A DNA stretch of 64,000 bases. Source: Nissolia schottii. Its lineage: Eukaryota; Streptophyta; Magnoliopsida; Fabales; Fabaceae. The first letter of the stretch is position 1. Each line of letters begins with the position of its first letter. Positions 37,037 through 53,780 of this stretch are shown piece after piece. Location: assembly GCA_003254905.1 (NCBI GenBank), contig QANU01034901.1, positions 435,458 through 499,457 on the forward strand, read 5' to 3'. Both the position numbers and the translations under genes were made by a program. Under the pieces are notes generated by a model that made no database searches, was not told where the DNA came from, and worked only from the letters and a program-made list of their open reading frames with translations.

Positions 37037-37037
37037 C
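36960..37037. repeat. (TTA)n microsatellite in LTR C
   Basis: About 78 bp of TTA/ATT triplets with one interruption. The Leu- or Tyr-rich open frames across it are artefacts of the repeat. Confidence 0.95.
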
Positions 37038-37465
37038 ATATTTATAAATTTATAACCTCTGCTGAAGGAAGTCAAATAGCCTTTGACCGGTTCCGTTTTC
37101 GTTTCATTGCAATTTGTCCAATATTTCACATACCAGTTGCCCTAAAAATATTCCGGGCATACCGCCGTGATCCGTTAATTTTTCTCCTCGACCCGGGAAT
37201 TACCACTCAAGAGTTTTTAACTGTTTTATTGCACCCAAAAATTCCACGAGCGTTTCCCGGTATCCGAAACGAATTCCGTTTGAGTCAAAACTCTCCCGGA
37301 TGCGCTGGAAAATTTTCCGGACAACAAGACCTACTCCTGGCCGTTAATCTGGAGATTTTACCGATTAAACTCTCCTTTCTGACCCCTCGGAAAGCCTTTC
37401 GATTCCCCACGACAGCCTAACCAGCGGGTTTTCCGTGCGTGAGAGAATCGGGTTGTTACACCCTC

Positions 37466-38944
37466 TCAAGTTCCTTTATGTTAGCTTGGTCTTCCACAAC
37501 CAATTCTTGGCTAGCAGATTTAAAAAAAGCATTAAGTACTGATACTGAAACAACAGCACTAATGCAGCAGTGCAGCACTAATCAGCTTCACCAAGGCAAC
37601 TACTCAGTGCAGCAGGATTTGCTATTTTGGAAAAACAAACTTGTTATTCCACGAGATGCAGAACTCAAGACCATAATAATGGATGAATTTCACAATTCAT
37701 TGCTGGGAGGTCATTCTGGAATAGCTCGGACGACAGCTCAAATTGCAGCTCAATTTCACTACCCTGGAATGCATCATGACATAAAAAGCTTTGTTCAACA
37801 ATGTGCTATATGTCAACAAGCAAAAACAGCCAACTCTGCCCCTGTTGGTCTGCTGCAGCCCCTGCCCATACCAGAACAGGTTTGGGAAGATATTTCAATG
37901 GACTTTATCATTGGTTTGCCAAATTCTTATGGCCATACAGTCATTTTAATGGTTGTGGATCGTTTGACTAAATTTGCTCACTTTATACCACGAAAAAGAT
38001 ATTACACTAGCTATAATGTGCTGATGCTTTCTTAACTAATATTGTGAAATTACATGGCATGCCAAGCACTATTATATCAGATAGGGACCGAATCTTCATG
38101 AGCCAATTTTGGCAAAGATTGTTTCAAATGCAAGGCACTAAATTGAAACGAAGCTCATCCTACCACCTACAAACGGATGGCCAAACAGAAAATCTGAATA
38201 AATCACGTGAAATGTATCTTAGGAGCTATGCATTCCAGCACCCTAAACAATGGCTTAAGTTGTTGCCATGGGCTGAATTTTGGTATAATACCAGCTACCA
38301 CAGCAACATTGCTATGACACCTTTTATGGCCTTATATGGAAGAGAGCCTCCTAAACTCATTAAATATGAGCTGAATCATAGTGACCCTCCACAACTTCAG
38401 ACATTGCTCTAAGTAAGAGATGATTTATTGCAGTAACTCAGAGCCAATTTACTGAAGCCACAAGGGAACATGAAGAATAAAGCAGACAAGCACAGAAGAA
38501 ATGTTCAACTACAAATTGGTGAGTTAGTTCTAATCAAGCTGCAGCCATACAGGCAACAATCCGTGGCTTCGAGAAAGAACCAAAAATTAGGAATGAAATA
38601 CTTCGGCCCCTTTCCAATTGTGGCCAAGATAGGAGAAATGGCTTATCAGGTGGATCTGCCTCCCACAGCACATATCCATAATGTTTTTCATGTATCTCAA
38701 CTCAAGAAATTTCAAGGACCTCAAATTCCCCCTTATATGCCATTACCATTACAGACTACTGAAGCAGGCCCTATATTACATCCTCCGTGAGAGATATTCC
38801 AAGGCCAGACCAAGGTAAAACAGTTGCTGGTTCAGTGGGCAAACGCATGTGAGGAAGAAGCCACTTGGGAACAGTGGGAGGAATTCCAGAAGTCTTATCC
38901 TCACTTCCACCTTGAGGACAAGGTTGGTTTTAAAGGGGAGGAAA
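37466..38944 (+). pseudogene. Gypsy integrase and chromodomain
   Basis: The sequence continues the polyprotein after LTR C. The integrase zinc finger is clear (LGGHSGIARTTAQIA, then CAICQQAK), as are the catalytic contexts ISMDFIIGLPNS, ISDRDRIFMSQFW and DGQTENLNKS. The C-terminal domain has MKYFGPFPIVAKIGEMAYQV and HIHNVFHVSQLKKF. After a stop at 38788, the relic of a chromodomain reads KQLLVQWANACEEEATWE and ends LEDKVGFKGEEM just before the 3' LTR. Stops also occur near 38033, 38410 and 38434, so it is dead. Confidence 0.9.
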
Positions 38945-39589
38945 TGTAACAGAAGGCAAGGGTAAAGAAAGAATAGAAATAATGAGTGGCGGAGCAAATG
39001 CAACCACTCAGCAAAGCAGGGACTAAGAAGGAATAGAGGAAATGGGAAAGGAAACAAGTGCAGCCACTAAGCGACGATGGAGCAACAATCAGAAAGGGAA
39101 AACTGTTATGCCACATGGACACGTGGAGAAGGATCCTGGAGTACAGGCTGTTAGGAGAAGTAAGAGAAAGAGGCTGCCATCACAAGCTGGAAGGCTATGC
39201 TATGGGAGAAACATGAGATTTGTGAGTATTTATTCCCCTCCCTGTGATAATTCCTTGCTCATTTCTATCTCTGATTCTGATCTATGCTATCTACCTCTGT
39301 AGGTGAGTGTGAACTCGCCTTAGTGTCCTGTGGAGCATAACCTCGTTCGACAGTCCTTTATCCCCCTCAGGTGAGCTCGTTGGGGAGGCTGTCGGCAGTG
39401 GTGATCGAGCCCAGAGCAGCCTTGTGCCAGTGACATACATTCCTCGGAATTTTGTTCTACTTAATTTTTTATGTTTCCTTCGTTCATATTGTTAGTGTTT
39501 CATTGAACTAACTACCTTAAAATTCAGTTGTTGCCTTGCTGATTGAGTGAACTATATTACTGCACATTTTACTACCAATTCTCGTTACA
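38945..39589 (+). repeat. 3' LTR of the gypsy element (645 bp)
   Basis: It starts TGTAACAGAAGG and ends CTCGTTACA. It is the uninterrupted reference for the split 5' LTR and shows that LTR B landed after GGGGAGGCTGTC. Confidence 0.9.
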
Positions 39590-40156
39590 TGCCGTCCCCC
39601 TTTATGTCTTCGAGGAACTGATCATTTGGGTAGGGACATAGCCAATGATGTGTTTTGTGTGTTGGCTATTGCGGAGGTCAATGCTGTTGAAATTTTCGGG
39701 CACCTAGTGAGAATTTTTAGAGAAGGTGATGATGAAGCAAAGGCAACTGCTGCAGATGTGGTGTAGGATCTGTCAATATACAAGCACTCAATACCGATGG
39801 TCCGGGTTTCGGGTGTAATCCCTATGCTTGTTGAGCTCTTGGGGAATGGAAGTGATGAGGTGAAGGAGAATGTTACTGGGGCATTTTCTCAACTTAGCTA
39901 TGAGAGGGTAAATAGAATGACACTTTTTGATGTAGGGGTAGTTCCAATCCTCATCAACTTGCTACATGACGAATTTGAGGAACTGAGGGGTAATGTTGCA
40001 GAGGCTCTTGTCAATTTTTATGAAGATCCATTGTACCATGACAATGTATCTGATATTATTAATGTTACTTCGTTCAGAAGCATGCAGAATCGACTAGCTC
40101 GTGTCCGGGCAACGAGTGAGCATGTTTCCGGAGGAAGAATGAATACTGGCCATTAA
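39590..40156 (+). pseudogene. ARM-repeat protein gene, 3' part
   Basis: Armadillo-type repeats continue: LGRDIANDVFCVLAIAEVN, VSGVIPMLVELLGNGSDEVK, VGVVPILINLLHDEFEELRG. The C-terminal tail ends at TAA 40154-40156. A frameshift near 39615 and a TAG at about 39763 (DVV*DLS, where Trp is likely) add to the lesions upstream. Intact, the gene would encode roughly 500 residues without introns in the visible part. The region after it up to 40764 is AT-rich and holds only a plausible 3' UTR. Confidence 0.8.
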
Positions 40157-40764
40157 ATTTGGAGCTCAGATCAAATATTTTAAGGCCGTGTTTCAGTCTT
40201 AAAGCCTTTGCTACCTAGAGTTTCAACCTCTAGTTGTATTTGTTTTACACCGATAGCATTTCATGAGAGTTGAGGGGTGGGGAGTATTTTCCCCTGCCTT
40301 TCTATATATAGAAACTTCTGTGTATAGAAAATCTTGATATCTTTGCGGTATATTGAAGATATAAATAAACATGTACAAGTAAATTATTAGATATAGATAC
40401 CCATCTACTTGTGGTCAAAATGCTTGAATTTGTAAATCTTTGGTGCTTGAATATTATCCATTATTGTCATTAATGATGAGAAATGGAGGGGCTTTTGTGT
40501 TATTCATTATGAATCCCCGTCCCGTATATGGTAAAGAATCTTGCATTTTGGCGCTCTCGCATAAAAGAAGTCGATCATTTCAATAGTCACAAGTTGACTA
40601 CAATATACTAATGTGATGGATGACATTGTGGGAGATCTAAGGTATCTATGCCGCAACTTATGCTTCAGTTATTAAATATTATAAAAAGATAAATAGATGT
40701 GTCACATTAGTATTTATTCCACCATATATTTAGTTGAGGTGACTAGTTTCAATTCACTACTAGC
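40157..40764. other. Intergenic between the ARM pseudogene and the ABCC gene
   Basis: AT-rich; the two genes point at each other, so it should hold both 3' ends. AATAAA-like words occur (for example near 40361), but neither can be assigned with certainty. Confidence 0.4.
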
Positions 40765-47317
<6,553 letters not shown>

Positions 47318-47499
47318 GGAGGAGGAGGAGTAGGGAGATAAGAGTAACAGCATAACTTACAGTGGAAGAACTAATTGGCGGAAGAAACCCCACTTTGGTG
47401 AGACTTTTGAGAGCGCCAATGGTTGATTTATGACTCTGCTCCGCAGTGGAAATTCTATAAACATAGAAAACTGCCCACATGTCACTTGTCACAACATAT

Positions 47500-49390
47500 A
47501 CTTTTTAATATTTTTAGATACTTTTACTTTACATTTTTTAATTACTTTTTTGAACTTCTTTGTCAAATACAATTAAAGTATTATCAATAATATCTAATTT
47601 AATAAACAAATGTAATTTCCTTGGGTCTCAAGTTCGAGACACAAGCGTGACAAAACTTAGAAACAATCACAATACTTCAAATTAGATTAGTCAGTCCCAC
47701 AAATAGTAAAATTCAGATGCTCGAATAATGAACTAAAAAAAATAGTTTAATAAATAATATCTTTATTCTAGTATAGAATTTATGCATTTTTTTTAAATTA
47801 TATTGATATTGATTTTTTTAGCATATACCCTCATTTGACACGTTGAAATTGATTCCACTTAAGGTTTAGGGTTATTATAGAACATTCATTAAAATATTTT
47901 ATAATAAGAAGAATATTTTTACAATATTCTAGTGTGTGCATAAAAATGACTAGAGTAAGTTATAAAAGGCACTAAAATGGCTGCACCTCTATAAATATAC
48001 TTCTTTTAAATAAATGAAACAACATAAAGTGAATCCTATCTTTCACTTTATGAATTCAATGGTGAGATCTCTCACTATACCCTTTAGATTATAGTTTAGA
48101 TATCCTAAACTATTATATGAGAATCAAATTGTAGATTCGATGTACAAATTTAATTTCATCACCAATATACGTTTGATGAAACAACGATTGAGTTGTCTTT
48201 GAATATTCTTTTGCTTTCAAATATTTTTTTTTATAGAAATCACTAGCATTTGAAGTTTATTGAATTCCATCTAATATGGCTCGAGCCAAATTGGTCTATA
48301 ATGAAATAAAACACATGACCCCAAAATACTATGGAGTAAGAAAATAATGTCACACCACTTGATCTAATTGGTTGTCTTTCAAATATAATTTTAGCAGAAA
48401 TGTAAATTCAAAAATACTATTCTTACATCTTAAAAGTAGTCACTTAACAACTACCAAAATAGAGAAATACACATTATAAAACAAATAAACATTACTGTAC
48501 CAAGAAACGAAAATCGTCAAACATAAAAAAATTGAACAATATTAAACACACGTATGCATAGACATGTAAAAATGTTTAATGACAATGCTTATTTTTCTAT
48601 TTTGTAATGGTACTACACTCACTTGTACACATACATGCAAAAATGTTCAGTGACAATGCTTATTTATTTGGTATATAATATTTATTTCTTTATTTTATAA
48701 TGTTTATTTCTATGTTGGATAACTATTTTTAAAATGCACAAATGGTGAGACTAGTATAAAATTATTAATGTTACTATAAACTCATCAGTATCCATAATTC
48801 AAAGACTCTAATATTTATGAAGCTTGAGCATATAATAATTCATTGCAATTTACGCACAAGATTTTCTCACAAATTCATAGACCTTTTTTTTCCGCTCATT
48901 ATATTGTTTTCTTTATGTGTACATAATACCTTGTGTATTCACTATTCAGCATTTATGAATACGATTAAAAAAATTAATTGTTTAACAATATTATTTTTAA
49001 ATTGAAAAAAATGATATATTTATCTATAAGTAACTTAATAAATTATATCATACGTTTAACTTGTTATTCAAAATTTAAGAATGAATGTGCTTTTATTTTT
49101 ACAATTTACAGACTAATCGTTTTACAAAATTGTCTCTAGATTGTGAACTGATTAAATTAAATATTTGTGAACTAGTGGAATTTGCAAGTCGTTTTCCATT
49201 GTGTGAGATTCTAACCTCAATTTGTAGGAGCCAAACGAGTCACGTTCGATGTCTGATCCCCTCAATCACCATAGAAATTCATTGACACTTTGGGCTAGTG
49301 ACGTTTGATAACAAAAACACGAGTTTTGACTAACTTTGGAATATCACGTGAAGCCTACGTCATGGGACCACGCCTTTTGTTTACTTAGGT
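47500..49390. other. AT-rich upstream region of the ABCC gene
   Basis: No gene recognised. The first few hundred bases should include the ABCC promoter, but no distinctive element stands out. A repeated phrase AAAATGTTTAATGACAATGC / AAAATGTTCAGTGACAATGC occurs at 48570 and 48640. Confidence 0.4.
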
Positions 49391-49395
49391 ACTAA

Positions 49396-49776
49396 GGCCA
49401 CATTTGGTACATTTTATTAATTATTAAGTAATTTGAATTATTTTTTAAAAAAATTATCATATTTTAAATTATTAGTAATGTTATATAGTTGTGTTTGGTA
49501 TACATAATTAATATAATTGAAAATTTACATTATCTTATTTAACATATAAAAAAGATTATGAGATAATATACATTACTATATACATTACTTATCATTACCA
49601 TCATCATCACCACCATCATCATTTTATTATTATTATTATTATTATTATTTAAAATTACTTAGAGGTGGTAATTAAGATAGACATCTTTTATATAGATAAT
49701 TCACATTACCATTTTGAAGAGAATGTGAATTACTTGAATAATTTAGATTATCAGTCATTTTATCACACCAAACAAT
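49396..49776. mobile_element. MITE-like element with TTTGGT ends
   Basis: The left end CATTTGGTACATTTTATTAA and the reverse complement of the right end TTTGGTGTGATAAAATGACT are similar, and the inner AT-rich arms also match loosely (AAGTAATTTGAATTA / AAGTAATTCACATT). A (TTA)n tract lies at 49622-49650. Target duplication not resolved. Confidence 0.35.
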
Positions 49777-49799
49777 AATTTTAATAGATTATCTCTGGC

Positions 49800-51860
49800 G
49801 AAACACCCTATAAAACCTTATTTTATATTCCAAAGAGAGAAATACTTACCCACTTCACATGGAGCCTACATTACGGGACCATGTCATTAGGAACTTTATC
49901 AACCATTAGGCCCTATTTGATGCATGTTATGCGATAAGACATGACTGTACTACCGGTCTCATAGTATGATATAAAAAATATACTATAAATTATTTGGTGT
50001 TTGATGCTTCACATATAAAATTAGAATATAAGGCTTAGTTTGCTAAATTTTTATTTAGAGTGTTCCTCTTCTCAAAAAAAGTATAAATCACTTTAAAAAA
50101 GTAAGAGTTTTTACTCTTAACTTACAAGAGTCTAAGATGCTTTGAGCTATCAAAAATTGCTTTTCAGAGTTGTCTTGCTCTCTAAAATGAAAAAAAAAAC
50201 CTTAAATTTAAATAGAAACCCAACTTTATCCATTAAAATCTTGATTCTTCATCATCAATTCTTTATTATGTATTACTATTCTAATCATTTTATATTTTAA
50301 CAACAAATTTATAATACCAAACACTATTATGAGACTTTTCCTAATTGAGCATCACTTTTATCGTATTTTACCAAACAATATCATTATGATATTTTAATAG
50401 CGATTTTTCAAGAATTAAGACAAGACAATATCATTATGATTTTTTACGAGTAACTTTTCAAGAATTAAGAGAGCTCAACAACTTTTGAAAGCAACAACTT
50501 TACCAAACCAAGCCTAGGTCTAAAATTAACTTTATAAACAAAATACACCATGTAAAAACACAAGTAAATCACACAACATAATCCCACCACGGAAAAGAAA
50601 TAAAACAAACACCCAGTATAATCCCAATCCCAATCCCAATATTGCAACAACCCAAAACAAGTCGCTAACATGTCAGCACAAAATCCCATGGCAGCTCATC
50701 ACTCCAAATCCATGACACATCTGTTTAAAATCAGCATAGTAGCTAAATCTCATTGCTTCCTTCTTTCCCGTTAATAATTTGTAATTTTTACAGTAAAATT
50801 TTGGGTCTATGTTTGGTAAGATTCAAGTTGAAACACACCAAAAGAAAGAACAAACAAGAATTGGCACCAAAACTAACGACATGAATAACAAGGATTTTTT
50901 TATGGCGTTATGTTTTAGAGGAAAAAAATAACGAGCTCATGTAACGGTATCTCCAATACAAAGATCTACAATTGGTGGAAGAAACTTCATTAATGCGTTG
51001 ATTTGTTGTCTCTCCTCATGACCCTGCCCAGATGATTGGAGTGTGCATAAAAGTTGATCATGCGTGGCACAAGCCTTTGCCCAATAGGAGGTGTTTTGCC
51101 AAGTCTGTACTAAGGTAGGCCTTCATCCTTAGTGGTTGGTGGGCGACAGTAAACAATGGCCGGAGGTGGACTATGGTCGACGGCAGCGACAGGGGGCAGC
51201 AGTGGGATGAGGGTAATACTAATAGCCCTTATACGATATAACAAACAAAGCCTTAAATTTTTTATATATTTTGTAAAGGGGCTAACCTCCACAACTTCAT
51301 GTAGAGTTCTGCATCCTCCACCTTTTGGCCTGAAACCAAATACCTTCTCTATTACTCGTATATATCGTTCTTATGGCCGCACTTCAGAACTGTGGGTAAC
51401 ATTGCTTCTATTTATTTGAAAAGAAAACCCACAGCTCCAAAACTAGGGGTGGCACCAATTGTGACACCCATGAACCTTCCAGATGTTCTCACCTAGAAAC
51501 GTGATAGAATATTGCTACGGAAGATTCAATAATAGAAACTAGTCTTTTCAACGTTGATAATGCATAGAACTACAGTTGAGCTTGTACAGGCTCTTCAGGA
51601 GGAAGAAACCAAATGGGAACTGACATTAAATTTTAAATTTGTATCATTGACATGGCTAACGAACAAACCAACTGAAAACATAGCTTATTGCACAAAAGAG
51701 GACTAGCACATCATAGGGTGTTGCAACCTGATGAAAATTCATGCACATTTGACATAGATTCAAGGGTATGCAAGGGCTGAAACTGATACATAAGTAGCAT
51801 TAATAAGGAAATTAAAGTTGAGTGCCTAATTCAATTTCATGACTAAGTAGATTTTGTAAA
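49800..51860. other. AT-rich intergenic region, no supported gene
   Basis: Several phrases of the ACCAAACAATATCATTATGAT type near 50370-50440 suggest further decayed MITEs. Short open frames near 50465-50689 and 51110-51419 have no recognisable motif. Confidence 0.35.
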
Positions 51861-51871
51861 CCAACACTAAC

Positions 51872-52172
51872 CTGTAAAGGAGATACGACAGGTATGCATA
51901 ATGCCTCGAGAGCTCTCTAAGCATCATCAGTAGGAAAGTTCAGTAACAACCATGCTGCAGGAAAATTAAGATGTTCAAATCAACTCCTTCATTCAAGTCA
52001 CAAAAATCACAAAAATAGTATCCCAAAATATTTCAAGGATCCAATCACCTTAAGGCTTCAATCAGATGCAATGAGTCTTCAGGAGGAACTTTGGAACTAT
52101 CTTCCCCTTTCGCTGTCCTATTGTAGATGTGAAACGGACCTTCTAAGCATTCACAAAGATTTTTCCAACAGT
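51872..52172 (-). pseudogene. MOS14/transportin-SR-like karyopherin fragment (two exons)
   Basis: Exon-like blocks 52172-52049 and 51954-51872 have GT-AG borders and read on as ...GPFHIYNRTAKGEDSSK, then EDSLHLIEALSMVVTEL. After an extra T the next block reads PTDDA*RALEALCIPVVSPLQ. The family call (importin-beta karyopherin that imports SR proteins) is from memory of the EALSMVVTEL...ALEALC context and is moderately certain. One nucleotide insertion and a stop (Lys to TAG) break it. No further exons of the gene are visible. Confidence 0.55.
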
Positions 52173-52689
52173 CTGAAACAGAACCAAATCATTTGAGTCA
52201 TGCTCAACATATCAAATACCAAAAACAGATTTTTGCCACAGCTTATGAAAATAACCAAATCAAATCCTTCAGGTAAATTTCGGTGAGGTAAATTTCAGTG
52301 GTAAGCTTCATAATCAAAACCACAAAGTTCAATTGATATCACTTTTTAGTGGTCACTTTTCATCCCCATGTTTGCACCAAATGTCAACCTAGCTAATAAA
52401 TCCTTCCCTATTCCTAGAGGCAAACAGAGAGTACATAAATATACTCAAACACAAGTTTACTATACCATCACAGATGTGTTTAGACGCCAAAATCATTTTC
52501 ATAATTAGGTACCACCCAAAATCATTTTAATCATCTTTGGATTAAAGGGCCGGCGCACGACATAATATCAGAAATTGATGATGAGAACTTACAACCTACA
52601 GGCTGGGCTAACCATTTTCAGCTCTTGCTCACCATTGCTGGGACTGGGAGTTGTTGTTGAAGCTTGCTAGATGAACAATGCCACTTCCT

Positions 52690-52795
52690 TCAGGCATGTC
52701 CATAGTGATTAATTTTTCCTCAATATCATCTCCATCAAGAACTGCAGAAGCCCCAACTTTCTGGGCATTCCAGACCTTCAGAGCAAAGAAGCAAT
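52690..52795 (-). pseudogene. Vacuolar sorting receptor (BP-80) exon fragment
   Basis: After an acceptor TTGCAG on the minus strand the frame reads DCFFALKVWNAQKVGASAVL and then DDIEEKLITMDMPE. This is the protease-associated lumenal domain of plant vacuolar sorting receptors. Homology stops after MDMPE; the frame runs on with unrelated residues to a stop at 52629. Only this exon is present, next to a fragment of an unrelated karyopherin gene in the same orientation. Confidence 0.75.
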
Positions 52796-52869
52796 CTGCA
52801 AGGAACACATTAAGGGGGAAAAATACTAAGCATACAAACCACTGAACATTTTCAGACTTGGTCATCTTT

Positions 52870-53780
52870 AACTATCAATCCTTTCAAAACAAACTAATGG
52901 GACAACAACATTTTCCTCCAATGAACAAAAAGGGAAAAAAGAAGATAAAACCTAGCATATGATGAATTAAAAAATATATATATATACATATATTATTCAC
53001 AGCATAACAAGAGCACATTCTCCAGGAACCAAACAAGAAGTCAATGCAACTAAACAGACAAAAGCAAACCAACTCAAGCTCAATAAACAAGAGGAACATC
53101 AAAAAGCTTATACAATGAATCAAAACGAACTACAGAACCTCACAAACTACACCAACTAAATCATCCAAAAGCTATCTCAAAAGCAAAACCCAAAAAATTA
53201 AAATAAAAAGAAAAAATGGCAAAAAAAAAAAAACTGAACTTCAAACATTAAACAAGTTCCCAATGGGTACATGACGTTCCCTGCCATGGTGCCTAGTCAA
53301 ACCAAGAATTGGCCTGGGTTCTTGCCTTCTAGGTTTCCTGGTTTAGTGTTATAAGTTAATATGACAGAGAACATGTTTTAAACAGGTTCAAAACACTTTT
53401 AGAAGTTAGGTTCACCAAACCAAACCAAATTTTTTGGTTCAAGTTGAGTTCAGTTTGGTTCTTCTAAGAACCCACCATGCCCCACCCTTAAGTACAGGAT
53501 TTTCGGCACACACATATAGTACTTACAATATGATACTAAATAATTAAAAGGAAAATAACAGCAAAACTTTATTAATAATTTTGATACTATAAATCATGCA
53601 TCACAAAACAGATATAAATGATAGTTTAATATTTAACCAGAGTATCAATATTTCTGCCAGTCAACAATTTCTCGGATATGTGACTAGCAAAACAAAGGGC
53701 TATCTCCTATCTCTACCAAATCGTCTCCAAGGAAATATGTCAGCAATTACTAAGAAAGTATCTTACACTACTCCGTTTAG
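52870..53780. other. Intergenic stretch, nothing firm
   Basis: AT-rich, with a (TA)n run at 52974-52992 and a run of A at 53220-53232. A phrase rich in GGTTCAAGTTGAGTTCAGTTTGGTTC (in part, near 53437-53462) looks like low-complexity repeat. No gene. Confidence 0.35.

Larger units (their letters stand above)
34194..37460 (-). mobile_element. TGTAAC-family solo LTR C (3267 bp)
   Basis: The ends are TGAAACACCCTAGC and GGTTGTTACA, with a perfect target duplication CCCTC (34189-34193, 37461-37465). Removing it restores the polyprotein frame from YKPDKESIPAVAL into SSFMLAW. Minus-strand landmarks are TATAAATAG near 36899-36907, an array built on ATTCGAATGAAATCC (36290-36490) and the acidic-tail ORF (35145-34673). 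It is the best complete family member in the window. Confidence 0.9.
24783..39589 (+). mobile_element. Chromodomain Ty3/gypsy element (host of three insertions)
   Basis: The 5' LTR is 24783-25233 plus 29653-29851, split by LTR B. The 3' LTR is 38945-39589 (645 bp, TGTAAC...GTTACA). The two LTRs are clearly diverged, so the insertion is not recent. The gene order gag, protease, reverse transcriptase, RNase H, integrase, chromodomain marks a plant chromovirus. The short LTRs and the LEDKV tail near the end suggest the Reina-like group, with low certainty. A clean target duplication is not visible: the flanks are GGGTG and TGCCG. Nested inserts are LTR B (25234-29652), an Athila-like LTR (29898-31379) and LTR C (34194-37460). 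Without these, the element would be about 5.6 kb. Confidence 0.9.

Noticed and set aside
36805..37047. Leu- and Tyr-rich reading frames
   Set aside because: They are translations of the (TTA)n microsatellite in LTR C.
24783..39589. Target-site duplication of the gypsy element
   Set aside because: Flanking pentamers GGGTG and TGCCG do not match, so none is claimed.
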